Positions 1 to 10,016 of a stretch of 64,000 bases of DNA are shown here, one piece after another. The notes beneath the pieces were generated by a model that saw only the letters and a list, made by a program, of their open reading frames with translations, did no database searches and was not told the origin of the DNA. This stretch comes from Chara braunii (Eukaryota; Streptophyta; Charophyceae; Charales; Characeae). The position numbers were made by a program, and so were the translations under genes. Positions within the stretch are counted from its first letter, which is position 1; the number at the start of each line of letters is the position of its first letter. The DNA lies in the NCBI GenBank assembly GCA_003427395.1, contig BFEA01000643.1, forward strand, positions 140,342 through 204,341, given 5' to 3'.

Positions 1-27
1 TTTTTTTTTTTTTTTTTTTTTTTTTTT
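1..27. repeat. poly-T tract at window edge
   Basis: An uninterrupted run of T opens the window. It may be the poly-A tail of a minus-strand retroelement cut by the window edge, or a simple repeat. Nothing else identifies it. Confidence 0.6.
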
Positions 28-2640
28 GTTAGGGGGTGGGGCTGGGGTTGTGCCACCCCATCGCAATTCCTGAACACCCAACCCCCCTTTCCACTGGCCG
101 CCAAGCGGCCGCAAAGTCGCCGGACCACGTGGACACATCGCGGGGTCGCGGACTTGGCCGAGACTGCGGACTTCGCCCCGCTTGGCCGCCTCTGAGGGGT
201 ATTCATAGGCTGCCAAGATCTCAGGTGGGTCATCAAACTCATCACTTCTTTTCTATGTGTGTCAGATGGTATGATGCTACTCTCCCCCTCCACAACTTAT
301 CGGCAGCAACAACTGTTCATCTTTCTACGACTACAGCTTTAGCAGCACTCGCATGAAATTTCTTCAACATGCAACTGACAACATACATGAGTATACAAAA
401 AACTGTGTATATTACTATATGTCTCACCTTTGCATTCCTCGTTGAAACACTTCACATGGAATTTCTTCAAACTGCAATTTACAACATACATCACTGTGGC
501 AACATTACGAAAAAAGTAAGTGATCCTCTTTAGAGGTATTTTGTACAACTGTGCTGGCCTAAAACACATTATATGACCCTGAGGCAATTGTTTTTTTTTT
601 TTTTAATAGTAGGGACCTTCTTTGGTAACCTATGGAACCAATGTGACCTGAGTGCACTAGTTAATAAGGAAGAATAGTAACATTTTATTTTAATGCAGAC
701 CGTAGTTATTTTTGGAGAGACTTTCCCCGGTCCTTCCCTTACCGAGCCTCCTCCAAAACCAAGGTAACACGGGATAACCAATTGATAACGAGTCCAAAGG
801 ACAGATATAGATCTTAGCAAACACAAGTTGGACAGATACAAGCGCAAAATACATTTGTAATTCTTTGATGACACATATCATATGCTTATTGAAGATGCCA
901 AAATAGATTGTGACTCTACTTTGTTGAAGACAGGGACAATTTTTGGATCAAAACCACGCGGGCCTGGTGCCAACTCCCCCCACCAGACAGAGTCCTGCCT
1001 GACCAGTGGAAGAAAGTGGCAAGGCAACCGCTCTTCGGGAACAGACGTATTACAGACCGGTACAGGGGAATCTACTGTAGTTCCGCCCCCCCCTTGGAAC
1101 AACTGGGTCAAGAGAGGGATAGTAAGAATACGAGATATATCTCAAGCAATCAAACAATTCTCCGGGGACTGACTGGGACTGAGCAAGGAGGGTGGATAGC
1201 CTACATTCGATGGGCAGAAGAGGAGCATAGCCAAGGAGAGCCAAGGAGGGACTACGCCCTTTGCTTCAAGGAATGGACCAGGACAGACCCAAAGATACCG
1301 CTACGCCCCCCATCAAATTTCCCTGACCTCTTCCCGCCCCACAGACTATCAATGGTGGATCTGCAATGGTATGGAGCAGAATAAGTAGGGAGGGAGGGCG
1401 ATGACATTCATGATAGGGCGGGGAGAGGCAGTTGAAGGAGGGAGGAACCAGTCCTAGTGGCATGTATCTGTAGCCCGACACAGGGTGCAGAGGTTCTCCC
1501 CCCTCCCCAATAACCTGCACAGTCAATCCTCTGGACATCAGAGTAATCAATGCTGGCAGGTTCCCCCCCCTCCCCAATAACCTGCACAGTCCATCCTCTG
1601 GACCCGCTTTCCAGGAGGTGATACTCCCCACCAATAGATGGAGCTGTTTTAATTGCAAGAAAAAAAAAATAAAAAAAATAAAAAAAAATTGAAGACCATA
1701 TTTTCCCACAAAAAATTGTGGTTCTATACCTAGGCCATTGTTGTTCGCATGATGTCGTTTCACATGCTCACAATACCATGTTCCATACAGATTGATAGAC
1801 AATGTGTTTTTCTTGTCCATACACTGTCACCTTTCTGATTCGACTTGCACAAGACACAAAAATAAGTTTATAAAGTAATCTAGAAAATATGGTTTTGTTT
1901 TTTTACTTATGATTTATGATATTGAACAGACTGAGTGAAAAATTACCAAAACATAATGGTTCAGGAGGGCAGAGGTCTGAGAATTCCAGTGATAAGCGAC
2001 AAAGCTATAAGATGTACAAATATGAATGTTACCTTGACGTTAGCTTAACCATGTGCCTAGACAGGCTAGCCAAGTCTAGTGAGGAACATTTATGTGACAA
2101 CGCCAATTGAAAAGGACCTGCGACAGATTCTTACTCTAGAAAGTACCTTGGACAAACCCATAACTCAAACACATAACATTTTTTTCAAGAGGTGTAGGGA
2201 TGTCGTAAAAGCATATGATCTTAACAAAACCACAACACCAACACGCTCTCTTGAATTGAATAAGAGTGAACATGTATCAGTGTGTGATCATATGACATCC
2301 ACGGTCTATAGGATTACGCAATTTCAAATCGGAAAAAAAACTCTACTTGACCCCTTATCTTGAAAAAAGCGCGCGGCAGTTCTTCGCCGGTGCCCTGTGA
2401 AGATCAGTTGCGGAGATACTCTGCCCGTCCTTTTCAAATGTGGAGTTCGAAAAACCCCGATTTTGTTTTTTAAAGTATACAACAGTCTCCAGCGGGCTTG
2501 AGAATCATTGGGACACCCGTGACTCCCCAATACCCACGCCCCAACGTGAGTCGCTAGGGTCTGCCAGGCCGGTCGACTGCCTGGTCCTACCAGCAGGCTC
2601 CAGTGGGGAACCAGCCCCGACCTAAAGACATTCATCACAA
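28..2640. other. no gene supported; intron or intergenic
   Basis: I find no exon with both coding character and splice borders here. GC-richer stretches at about 940-1400 and 2360-2630 look like remnants of mobile DNA, but I cannot assign them. The short ORFs in this stretch have no recognisable motif. Confidence 0.4.
1494..1602. repeat. two-copy direct repeat, about 40 bp each
   Basis: The block containing CCTCCCCAATAACCTGCACA followed by GT..ATCCTCTGGAC occurs at about 1494-1536 and again at about 1561-1602, with one internal substitution. It is a recent local duplication of unknown role. Confidence 0.75.
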
Positions 2641-2672
2641 GTAAGTGTTAAAGAAAACAAAGCGGGTCTTAC

Positions 2673-2868
2673 ATTCTTTGCCAGGGAGTTTGTTGCGACT
2701 TGCATGCGACCGAATAAAAGAGTCTAATCGATGAAAAACGGTGGTCTGTAGATTTGCCTTGTTGTTCTTGTTCAGCCACTCATCGATTTGCTTGTTGACA
2801 ACTGCAATATTTGGTTGATGAAATGCATCCGGAAGCACTTCCTTCTCATGAAGTATCTCTGTTGCTGA
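2673..2868 (-). CDS. candidate internal exon, possible primase-family gene
   Basis: This 196 nt stretch is open on the minus strand and encodes about 65 residues. A pyrimidine-rich tract ends in AAG just upstream, and a good donor (GTAAGA) follows directly. The reading phase at its start (0) fits the phase at the end of the exon at 5032-5232. A block reading VFHRLDSFIRS could correspond to the P-x-x-x-x-D-x-F-I-x-S region that follows the catalytic core in PrimPol proteins; that match is weak and by eye. It is probably an exon of the same gene as the primase-like exon upstream. It could also be an unrelated exon. Confidence 0.45.
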
Positions 2869-3169
2869 CTTGTGCAGAAAAAAAAACAACACATTACAAT
2901 TAGGAGTTTAAACCTGTTTATAATTTTTATACAAAAATGTACTTATTAATAGCGGGAGTGGGAGAGAGGGAGAGCGAGAGAGAGAGAATGAGAGATAAAA
3001 AAAGTAAGTAAAAAAGAGAAAGAAAAAACATCACAGGGATCTGAGGGGAAGGCCGCAGGCTAGAAAAGTAGTCGGGCAAAAATATTGAACTTGTGTCTAT
3101 ATTTCGGGCTGTAACAACTGAGCAAGGCCCATTGGTTAGTTTCTGTTTTGTTTCTTCCTTCCAATCATT

Positions 3170-3262
3170 TGTCATTGAAAATAATTGAAAATCGTTGAAA
3201 ATAAGTGAAAATAAGTGAAAATAAATCAAAATACATCAAAATAAATCAAAATAAATCTAGGC
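3170..3262. repeat. degenerate 10-bp tandem repeat
   Basis: About nine units of the type TGAAAATAAG, drifting to TCAAAATAAA, run head to tail. They are AT-rich, and no coding capacity is seen. Confidence 0.7.
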
Positions 3263-3678
3263 TGACAGCCAATCCGACTGGGTCATCTTGGGTTGGTTGG
3301 CTGGATGGTCCCCCCTCCCCCCCCCGCCCCCAAAAAAAAAGAAAAATAAAATGTTATGCAGAAAAATAAATTAAACAACTTTTCCCTCAGGATCATATCG
3401 AAATTCTTTACCAAATCATATTAAACGTTGTGACCCCTCCCTTGCATGCAACCTTGACTGTAGTTGACCGGTCATTCAACTTTTTGTTTTTCAAATCATG
3501 CTGAGGGACGGATTAGAGTGATTCATGCAAATAAACAAATCAATCAACCCGTTATTTCTACCACTTGACCCTCTTCCTCCCCCGCATGCCAATTAAATGA
3601 TCAATCAATCAATTATAGTCATTCCCTGTGACGACTATCAAGATTGTTTGGGTTGCATTTTCAGTGAGATACTTGGTT

Positions 3679-3942
3679 TCAGAAGTTCACATGTGGATAA
3701 GTTTGTAAGTCCTTCAAGACCGCAACACATTTTCTACATCTCTGAGTTACATGCAAGCCCTGACTCCCCGTAAAGATGGTGAGTACATTATCCTGTCGGA
3801 AAACTTGGAAGGGTGTGAATGCCATGATATCAGCAACTGTCGAGAAAAAGGCATCAATCAGGGCACGAGGATAGTATATTGAGCTCGGGGTGGAGCTGAT
3901 GAACGATGGATTGGAGAGAATTGCGATTAATAAACAGGACAA
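3679..3942 (-). CDS. unassigned ORF, possible exon
   Basis: An 87-codon minus-strand frame. Its stretch LTIFTGSQGLHV resembles the G-x-x-G-x-H-V signature (motif II) of archaeo-eukaryotic primases. In transcript order, however, it lies after the motif III-like exon at 5032-5232, which is the wrong order for that fold. No strong splice donor is visible; GTAACT inside the frame is the best candidate. I treat the resemblance as possibly accidental. Confidence 0.2.
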   Translation of the reverse strand: MSCLLIAILSNPSFISSTPSSIYYPRALIDAFFSTVADIMAFTPFQVFRQDNVLTIFTGSQGLHVTQRCRKCVAVLKDLQTYPHVNF

Positions 3943-4074
3943 TCCGGAATGCAGGGAGTTGCAATCTCACAAGCAAGAGTGTGAGTGGGCGGATAAGGAG
4001 GCGTTGCGAAGAGACAGAGAGAATACTCCTGTGAGGAGATGATTTATTGTAGACGGGTACGACAGGCTGCACAC

Positions 4075-4077
<3 letters not shown>

Positions 4078-4150
<73 letters not shown>
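4078..4150. repeat. compound microsatellite (TG)n(GA)n
   Basis: About 15 TG units are followed at once by about 21 GA units. On the minus strand this reads (CT)n(CA)n, the same compound seen at 6411, 21166, 30592 and 34462. Confidence 0.95.
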
Positions 4151-4153
<3 letters not shown>

Positions 4154-4967
4154 CATTTTGTTGGACACACCCCATGGTCCTCCTCCCACTTGGTTTACTC
4201 TCATCCCCAACAATGGGCCGCAATATTGTCACAGTGGGTCTGCTTGTTCCTATTCCTATTAAAGGGAAAAGCAGTCCTCACGGGAAGCCCCCTGCTGGCC
4301 TACAAAAATTCGTGGTGGGAGGCAGTACCAATGCGCCGCGTTGCGATGGGGAAACGACGGCATAGTGGAAGCAGTTCACGAACATTCGAATACAAGTGCA
4401 AAGCAAGGGGACCAGAATGACCGAATGCTCATAGCAATCATGGGATTTTGCTCTGTTTTCTAATTCCCGAACCATTTCGCGTCGGGGCTCTCTGCACAGA
4501 TATGGGATCTGCATTTCATTTTTTTCTTGGGTTTGAGTGCTGGGCCTTGTACACTGCATCGCAACCTTGCTGCACTATTCTCCACATGCACGGTGACCGG
4601 AATCCGGTCACGGACCCTGTGAACAGTGACTTTTGTGCAATCACTGCTTAATATCAATTCCAGTGTGTTATACTTACAAATTCTACTGATGTTGAAGTTG
4701 ATGCCCCATCCAGCTAAGGTATTCGAATGAATATCTTCTCCATCAGCGACTTATTGGAAACCTACATATAAAATATATATATATATATATATCAGCACAA
4801 TATTATTCAAATTATCAGTTTTTGTATTCGCTCAAAAACCTTAAAGATTTAAGATAATTGGTAAGACAATCATTGGAACTAATGTCTACAGGTGGCAAAA
4901 AACACATAGGAAAACAGAGTGACAATTACAATGAGAAATAACAAAAAAAGTGGAATCATGATTTCAA

Positions 4968-4973
<6 letters not shown>

Positions 4974-5025
<52 letters not shown>
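4974..5025. repeat. (GA)n microsatellite abutting a splice donor
   Basis: About 26 GA units. On the minus strand the (CT)n tract begins immediately after the donor GTAGGT of the exon at 5032-5232, so it forms the first bases of that intron. Confidence 0.95.
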
Positions 5026-5029
<4 letters not shown>

Positions 5030-5031
5030 AC

Positions 5032-5232
5032 ATTGAACTTCGGTGTCCCAAACCATCCAGTAGGATGCAAAACAGATGACGAACAATGCTTGCTGGAAAA
5101 TGGCAGCCTCATGAGTTGATTCAATTTATAAACCGATCGGTCAATGAATAGTGAAACGCCCTTTGGAGTTTTCACATATAACTCATTGTAGGAGCTCAGT
5201 TTCTCACGGTTGGATTCAATGTGATTGATGAT
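5032..5232 (-). CDS. exon with primase (AEP) motif III-like sequence
   Basis: A 201 nt exon (67 codons, phase 0 at both ends) with an acceptor TTTTGCAG and a donor GTAGGT. The middle of the translation reads FIDRSVYKLNQLMRLPFSSK. In PrimPol proteins the third conserved catalytic motif has the form hD-x-x-VY-x-x-N-x-x-x-RL-x-x-SSK. The small subunit of replicative primase has a related N-H-L-L-x-x-PFS block. Asp, Val-Tyr, Asn, Arg-Leu and Ser-Ser-Lys all align by eye, so this is probably a catalytic exon of an archaeo-eukaryotic primase-polymerase. PrimPol and PriS cannot be separated from this exon alone. The DxD exon (motif I) is not identified in the window. A viral or transposon-borne primase is an alternative. 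Confidence 0.5.
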
Positions 5233-5347
5233 CTGCAAAAATAATTCAAATAGATGTTAGATGTGTTCATCTCAATGGTTGTGATGTACAATTTGTCGCA
5301 AATGATTATTTTTTCTGGAAGTTTCTCCCATGAAATTCCAATCCGTG

Positions 5348-5374
5348 TTTTTTTTTTTTTTTTTTTTTTTTTTT
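5348..5374. repeat. poly-T tract
   Basis: A 27-base T run, possibly the tail of an old minus-strand retroposed copy. The flanks to 6080 are AT-rich and hold no feature I can support. A single undetermined base lies at 6023. Confidence 0.7.
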
Positions 5375-6410
5375 GACCTTATAGCCACATGCGATGACAG
5401 ATGCAGTGGATGTGAAACGTGATACAACATTCAATCCAAGTAAGCTTTGTGAGCATGTGAAACGTCACTTTCAGCTACCAAATTCTAAATTTGACCTTAT
5501 TGCTATTGGGGAAGGGCATCCAGCGTCAATTTTTTGTCACACGCCCTAGAGCACTTCCAAATCGTAGGAAATAGGGGTAACAATGGGTATACATACATCA
5601 GCAGTGCGTTGTTCAAACACAGAAGACACAATTAAGAAAACAAACTTTGAATCTAAAAAATTTGAAGAAACACATGAGTGGTATAATTTATTTTAAAAAA
5701 TAAAGGTTAACGAGACTGTTTTTGAAAAATGTACCGAGGATTGCAACTACAATTTTCTAACTATTGTCACCGGGTCAAAGATTATATGCAATCTTTCATG
5801 GACAGGTAAAAGAAGTCTGTGCTCATATTGTGCTCACTAGGTATACATAACAATTGCCATACAAATGAAATTAAACAAACAGAAAAGATGACTAAACCTA
5901 CACTAGAAACTCAACCAATTGTAAGAACAAAAATTATAAAAGTTGAAGCTGATAGAACCGTCACAAAATTGTCCAGTAACTTTACTTTGTCTACATAGTT
6001 TGAGTGTTAGATTTCATAGCTCNCACTCTCACTATCATGTAATAACTTTTTATTCTCAACGAACCTTGAAACATGTGTAGTATTCAAAAACTTGACTCCC
6101 GGTATCTGAAAAAGCAAATGCCTTGAAAACTTGTCTGCACATGGGAAAATACAAAATTCATGAAGATGGGAAAAATAATTCCAAGGCTATGATTGTTAGA
6201 CAACTTTGTGTTTATAAATGTGGCTTCCTTGTAACGAAGGCAGGCGAATGGAGCAGGAAAGATGCAGGGTGGACGAGTCGATGACAAAGAAAGGGTTGAG
6301 AGAGGAAGAAGGTTGCAAGGATGGAGGGTGAACGTGTTGATGACAGAGGACGGAGTCAAGAGATCATATGAAGTTTGAATTTTAAATTCGTGGAATGTTT
6401 GCTCTAGCAA

Positions 6411-6431
6411 CCTTCTCTCTCTCCCTCTCTC

Positions 6432-6481
<50 letters not shown>

Positions 6482-6494
6482 TCACACACACACA
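6411..6494. repeat. compound microsatellite (CT)n(CA)n
   Basis: A CT-rich run (about 6411-6435) leads directly into about 29 CA units broken by one TTC. It is the same compound order as elsewhere in the window. Confidence 0.95.
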
Positions 6495-6735
6495 GTTGGG
6501 GAAGGGTGAGATATGTCTGTAAGTACTTCGTTTTGAATTTTGGCCGCATGCCAATGGAACAACATGTAAAGGTCTGCCAATCCAAAGATTGCAAACCGCA
6601 CTGATTTTTGAGTTTTTCTGTTGGGATCTGTGCGTGTTGAGAATGGATGTTGTTTGTTATGTTTCTAAGTCTGTGTATGACCGTATTCGTTGGTTTCTGC
6701 CTATTGTTCGAGTGCACGATTGCCTGAGTACGTGT

Positions 6736-6848
6736 GTGACCCGCTTAGGGTCATGTGATGCCCGAAGAGCCGGTACTTACCATGGCCATGACATTTGAGG
6801 GTTGCAGCGGAGCAAACACTCATTGGCTGCCTAAGTGAAGCGGGTCAC
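6736..6848. repeat. short inverted repeat, MITE-like hairpin
   Basis: GTGACCCGCTT at 6736-6746 is the reverse complement of AAGCGGGTCAC at 6838-6848, giving an 11 bp stem around about 90 bp. No target duplication is obvious. The following 6850-7250 looks like mobile-element sequence of unknown family. Confidence 0.4.
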
Positions 6849-7772
6849 TCAAGTTGCCAGTCGGCCAGACCGATAACACAGAAGTTTACAGGGGGTAATG
6901 GTAGGAGTCCAGTCCAGTAGTGGAGTCTAGGGCCTGTCCAGTCGGATATCAGGTCTGCAATGACGTTTCCCTCTGAAAGTCGGAGACGAGTCCGCTTGCT
7001 TGGGAGACCGAGCTTCCAAGAGGCACACAACACGCCAAGTGGGCTACTTAGCTAGGAACTAGTACGACAATTTTGTGTTGTCTTTTGAACATCTAGTACT
7101 ACTCCGGAAGCTCTACCATAATCGCCCAGTGGAATGAGAAGGTTGGGCCTAACTATGGTGGACCTTGCGAGAGTTAACAGTAAGGAGAGGACTTGGACAT
7201 TGATCTGACTCGTTAATTCGTTGTTATTATTATTATTATTCGAATTGAAGATTTATGAGAGGAAGATAGACTTGGAAGTTGATGGCAGGTGAAGGGGGAG
7301 TTTGACATTGGTGTATTCCAGTGTATATTCTCTTTTTCTTCTTCTTCTCTCATCCTCGTCAAATTCTATTGCAAGATCTTTCATTTTATTTGCGATTGGT
7401 GAACATTGTCTTTCATTGTGTTGACATTGTCTTTCTGTTGAGAATTCGCAGTGAATTTGGGGCAAGGATCGTAACAAATAAGAAAATTGAGAAATCTTGC
7501 TAGATGAGTCCAGACCTTCATTACCCTCACGACGTAGGAGCTTTGGGATCTAGTAAAAAATGTTACTTTTATTTTTGGATTGTTTCATTGGAAAGGGAAA
7601 CAGACAAGGGATGGCATCGCCAAAGTTTTTGGCCTTTGAGTCAATCTATGTTGTAAGTGTTCTCTACATGGCAACAAGTAGAACCATTCCCAGCACGTAA
7701 AGATCTTTTTCAGTGATGCTGAACATGGTTTCCAATAGGTGTTGCTCGCCACCAACAGAATGCACCTCTGCT

Positions 7773-7798
7773 AAAAAAAAAAAAAAAAAAAAAAAAAA
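7773..7798. repeat. poly-A tract
   Basis: A run of 26 A, possibly a retroposon tail on the plus strand. No recognisable SINE head precedes it. Confidence 0.7.
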
Positions 7799-7855
7799 CC
7801 TACAGAGCTTTTCAAAAAGTCATTGCGAGAGATGACAATATATTAAAAATAGAAC

Positions 7856-7977
7856 TTATCAGTCTTATCACTCTTTGCATGACATGCAAGAGCAACAGGG
7901 CTTGACACAATATTCTGCATCTTCATATATTGAATGGCTTCTTCAACTCTTGAATGACTTTCAGGGCTGATAATCTC
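7856..7977 (-). CDS. candidate internal exon, unknown product
   Basis: A 122 nt open stretch with a clear acceptor (TGCAAACAG) and a weak donor (GTTCTA). It encodes about 40 residues with a coding-like composition (a helix-prone EEAIQYMKMQN segment). I do not recognise the product. The phase at its end does not match the start of the next candidate exon at 5232, so a further exon, a different donor, or a different gene is implied. Confidence 0.35.
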
Positions 7978-8715
7978 CTGTTTGCACAAAAAAATCATGT
8001 TTGAAACTTGCAAAAAAATACATGTCGAGAACATTCTGATATCCTGTTATGTGGTTGGCATGAACCAGCAAAAAGATCTACAACCGACAGGAGGAGCCAC
8101 GTGTTGCCAAATATGAAAAATTAGGAAAAAAAGACATGATGGATCGTCAAAGTGTATCCGAATAAAGGTTCAGGAAACGATCAAATAATATAACACAATT
8201 CATCTGAGCTGAAATTGATACTTTCTTGTCAAAATTATATTCACAGTGGCCAACAAAACATTCAATAGGATGGAGTGAACAATTCTTACATTAATATTGA
8301 GAAATTATTGTGGAACTTACTGCCTCTGCATGTTTTTTGGTTTGTCTGATCACAATTTTATACTGACATCTCTATTTTAACAGCTCATGGGTGAAAAATG
8401 TAAGATAGGCCCGTTCATAGTTTGCATGTTAAACCACTAGTACATCTACCAGTGTTGGGAAATTACGAGTTTTAGCCTGTTCCCGAAGAATTCGGGGGTG
8501 GGACCCAGGGTTGGCAAGTATAGAGTATAAATAAGAGTCCGGCAAAGACAATGTGAGCATGAGGACGGAGACAAAATGATACACCCATAAATCGCACAGT
8601 CTCGTCACGCACGCAAAAAGTATCGGAACGAAGTGATCTTCTCCAAAAAACCCAACGTGAGTGAGAATAGAGATTATCTCATAACGCACACACGAAGTAT
8701 CGAAATACACAGCTA

Positions 8716-8754
8716 ACCCTCGACGCGTTTCGTCTGCGCCTTCAGGAGGAAGAA
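8716..8754 (-). ncRNA. damaged hammerhead ribozyme
   Basis: Compared with the copy at 14274-14319, 13 nt are missing between the CUGA box and the 3' strand of stem II. The GAAA box, the minimal stem III and the cleavage-site GUC remain, but stem II and the GA of the CUGANGA box are lost. Self-cleavage is not expected. Confidence 0.7.
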
Positions 8755-8852
8755 GAAGAAGCAAATACGATACTACACATAGGGCCATACCTCATGCCTT
8801 GCCCCATTTTATAGCTACCCTACACCCATCTTAGGCTGCCCATCCCCAACAT

Positions 8853-8890
8853 CTGTCTCTTATACACATCTAGATGTGTATAAGAGACAG
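8853..8890. other. Nextera/Tn5 mosaic-end junction adapter left in the assembly
   Basis: CTGTCTCTTATACACATCT at 8853-8871 is followed directly by its reverse complement at 8872-8890. This 38 bp palindrome is the Nextera mate-pair circularisation adapter (two Tn5 mosaic ends). The about 30 bp on its left (CTACACCCATCTTAGGCTGC and following) is repeated on its right, while the sister pseudo-LTR near 14388 has the block once. It is a library artefact, not biology. Confidence 0.97.
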
Positions 8891-10016
8891 CCCTACACCC
8901 ATCTTAGGCTGCCCATCCCCTACATGATCCCGGCAGAGACCCCACTCCGACCAAAAATCATCACACCCTTTTCGGTCCCGTGACAGGCACAGTCGAAGCA
9001 GACAGAATACGTGCAACACGACGATCTTCAGCGGTGCCATGACGGAGGTATCTGGGTCACCTGCAACGCAAGCAGAAGAAAAACAAAGACAGGAGAATCA
9101 CAGACAAGCACAGACACAGCACAGCACCACAAAAAAATGTGCACAGGGCACGTCACTATCCAGCCTGGTGCGCGCCAGAACTTGCTGCCGAGCTGGCCTG
9201 GAGATGGTAGTGTTGTCCTCTCGCCGTCGGCAACGAAAACTGCAACCGTAGCACAGAGTGTTCGTAAAAGAGCTCAGCTAAAGGCTCAGCTTTACGACCT
9301 CCAGTCGGTGAACTGGAGATGGCAGAACTGCTGCCACGGCGTCGGCCAAGGAAACCGAATCGAAGAACGCATGTCGAGAGAGTCGTGAGAGCTCTGTTAC
9401 AACCTCCCGTCGGTGTATACTGCCATTACTTACAGCGATGAAAAGAGGATCAGCTCATGGAACACCGTCTGTGTATACGAATTGTACAGGCGCGCAACGG
9501 TAGAGTCCCCCCGGAGGCTAGTGTGCCCTAGAAACCGTCTCCAACCAGATCGGTTACCTTTGGAAGGCTGTCCAGTGGCCATTTCTACGAGCACCGGATG
9601 TCTACCTCCTGGATTCAGGGCAGATGCGTATGTTATGCCACAAAAGGGACTGACCGAATATTGCGCAGATCGGATACCTTCCGCAGGATGTTTTCTGCGT
9701 GAATCCGATGGCCTAGGATACAGACCCAAAATTGCCCAGATCAGTTACCTTCCGTCGGCTGCGCAGTAGACTTCTGCAGGAACTCGATGTAACTACCCGT
9801 AAAGAATGGTCAGATGCGCACGTCATGTCCTATCAAATAAAATATATAGCCGCCTAGGATACACAGACCCCAAAGCACAGATACTCCTAAAAAAATGACT
9901 TGACCCAGTACGACCCCAACGGGTAAGTGTCACCGATTCCTAAGATCTTGGGCCCATAGGGCCTGCTTGGCAAACCGACCAAGCCCCATTTGCAACTCCC
10001 TGAGCACAGGCGGATC

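Larger units (their letters stand above)
8522..9986 (-). repeat. downstream (3') pseudo-LTR of the Penelope-like element
   Basis: Aligns along its length with 14079-15486; both copies end near AAGCCC. It differs by scattered substitutions, by the adapter-bearing insertion near 8853, and by a 13 nt deletion that removes part of the ribozyme. Degenerate sub-repeats around CAGATCGGTTACCTT occur at about 9547, 9666 and 9737. Confidence 0.85.

Noticed and set aside
8853-8890. 38 bp perfect palindrome as a regulatory or replication site
   Set aside because: Exact match to the Nextera mosaic-end junction, so it is an artefact.
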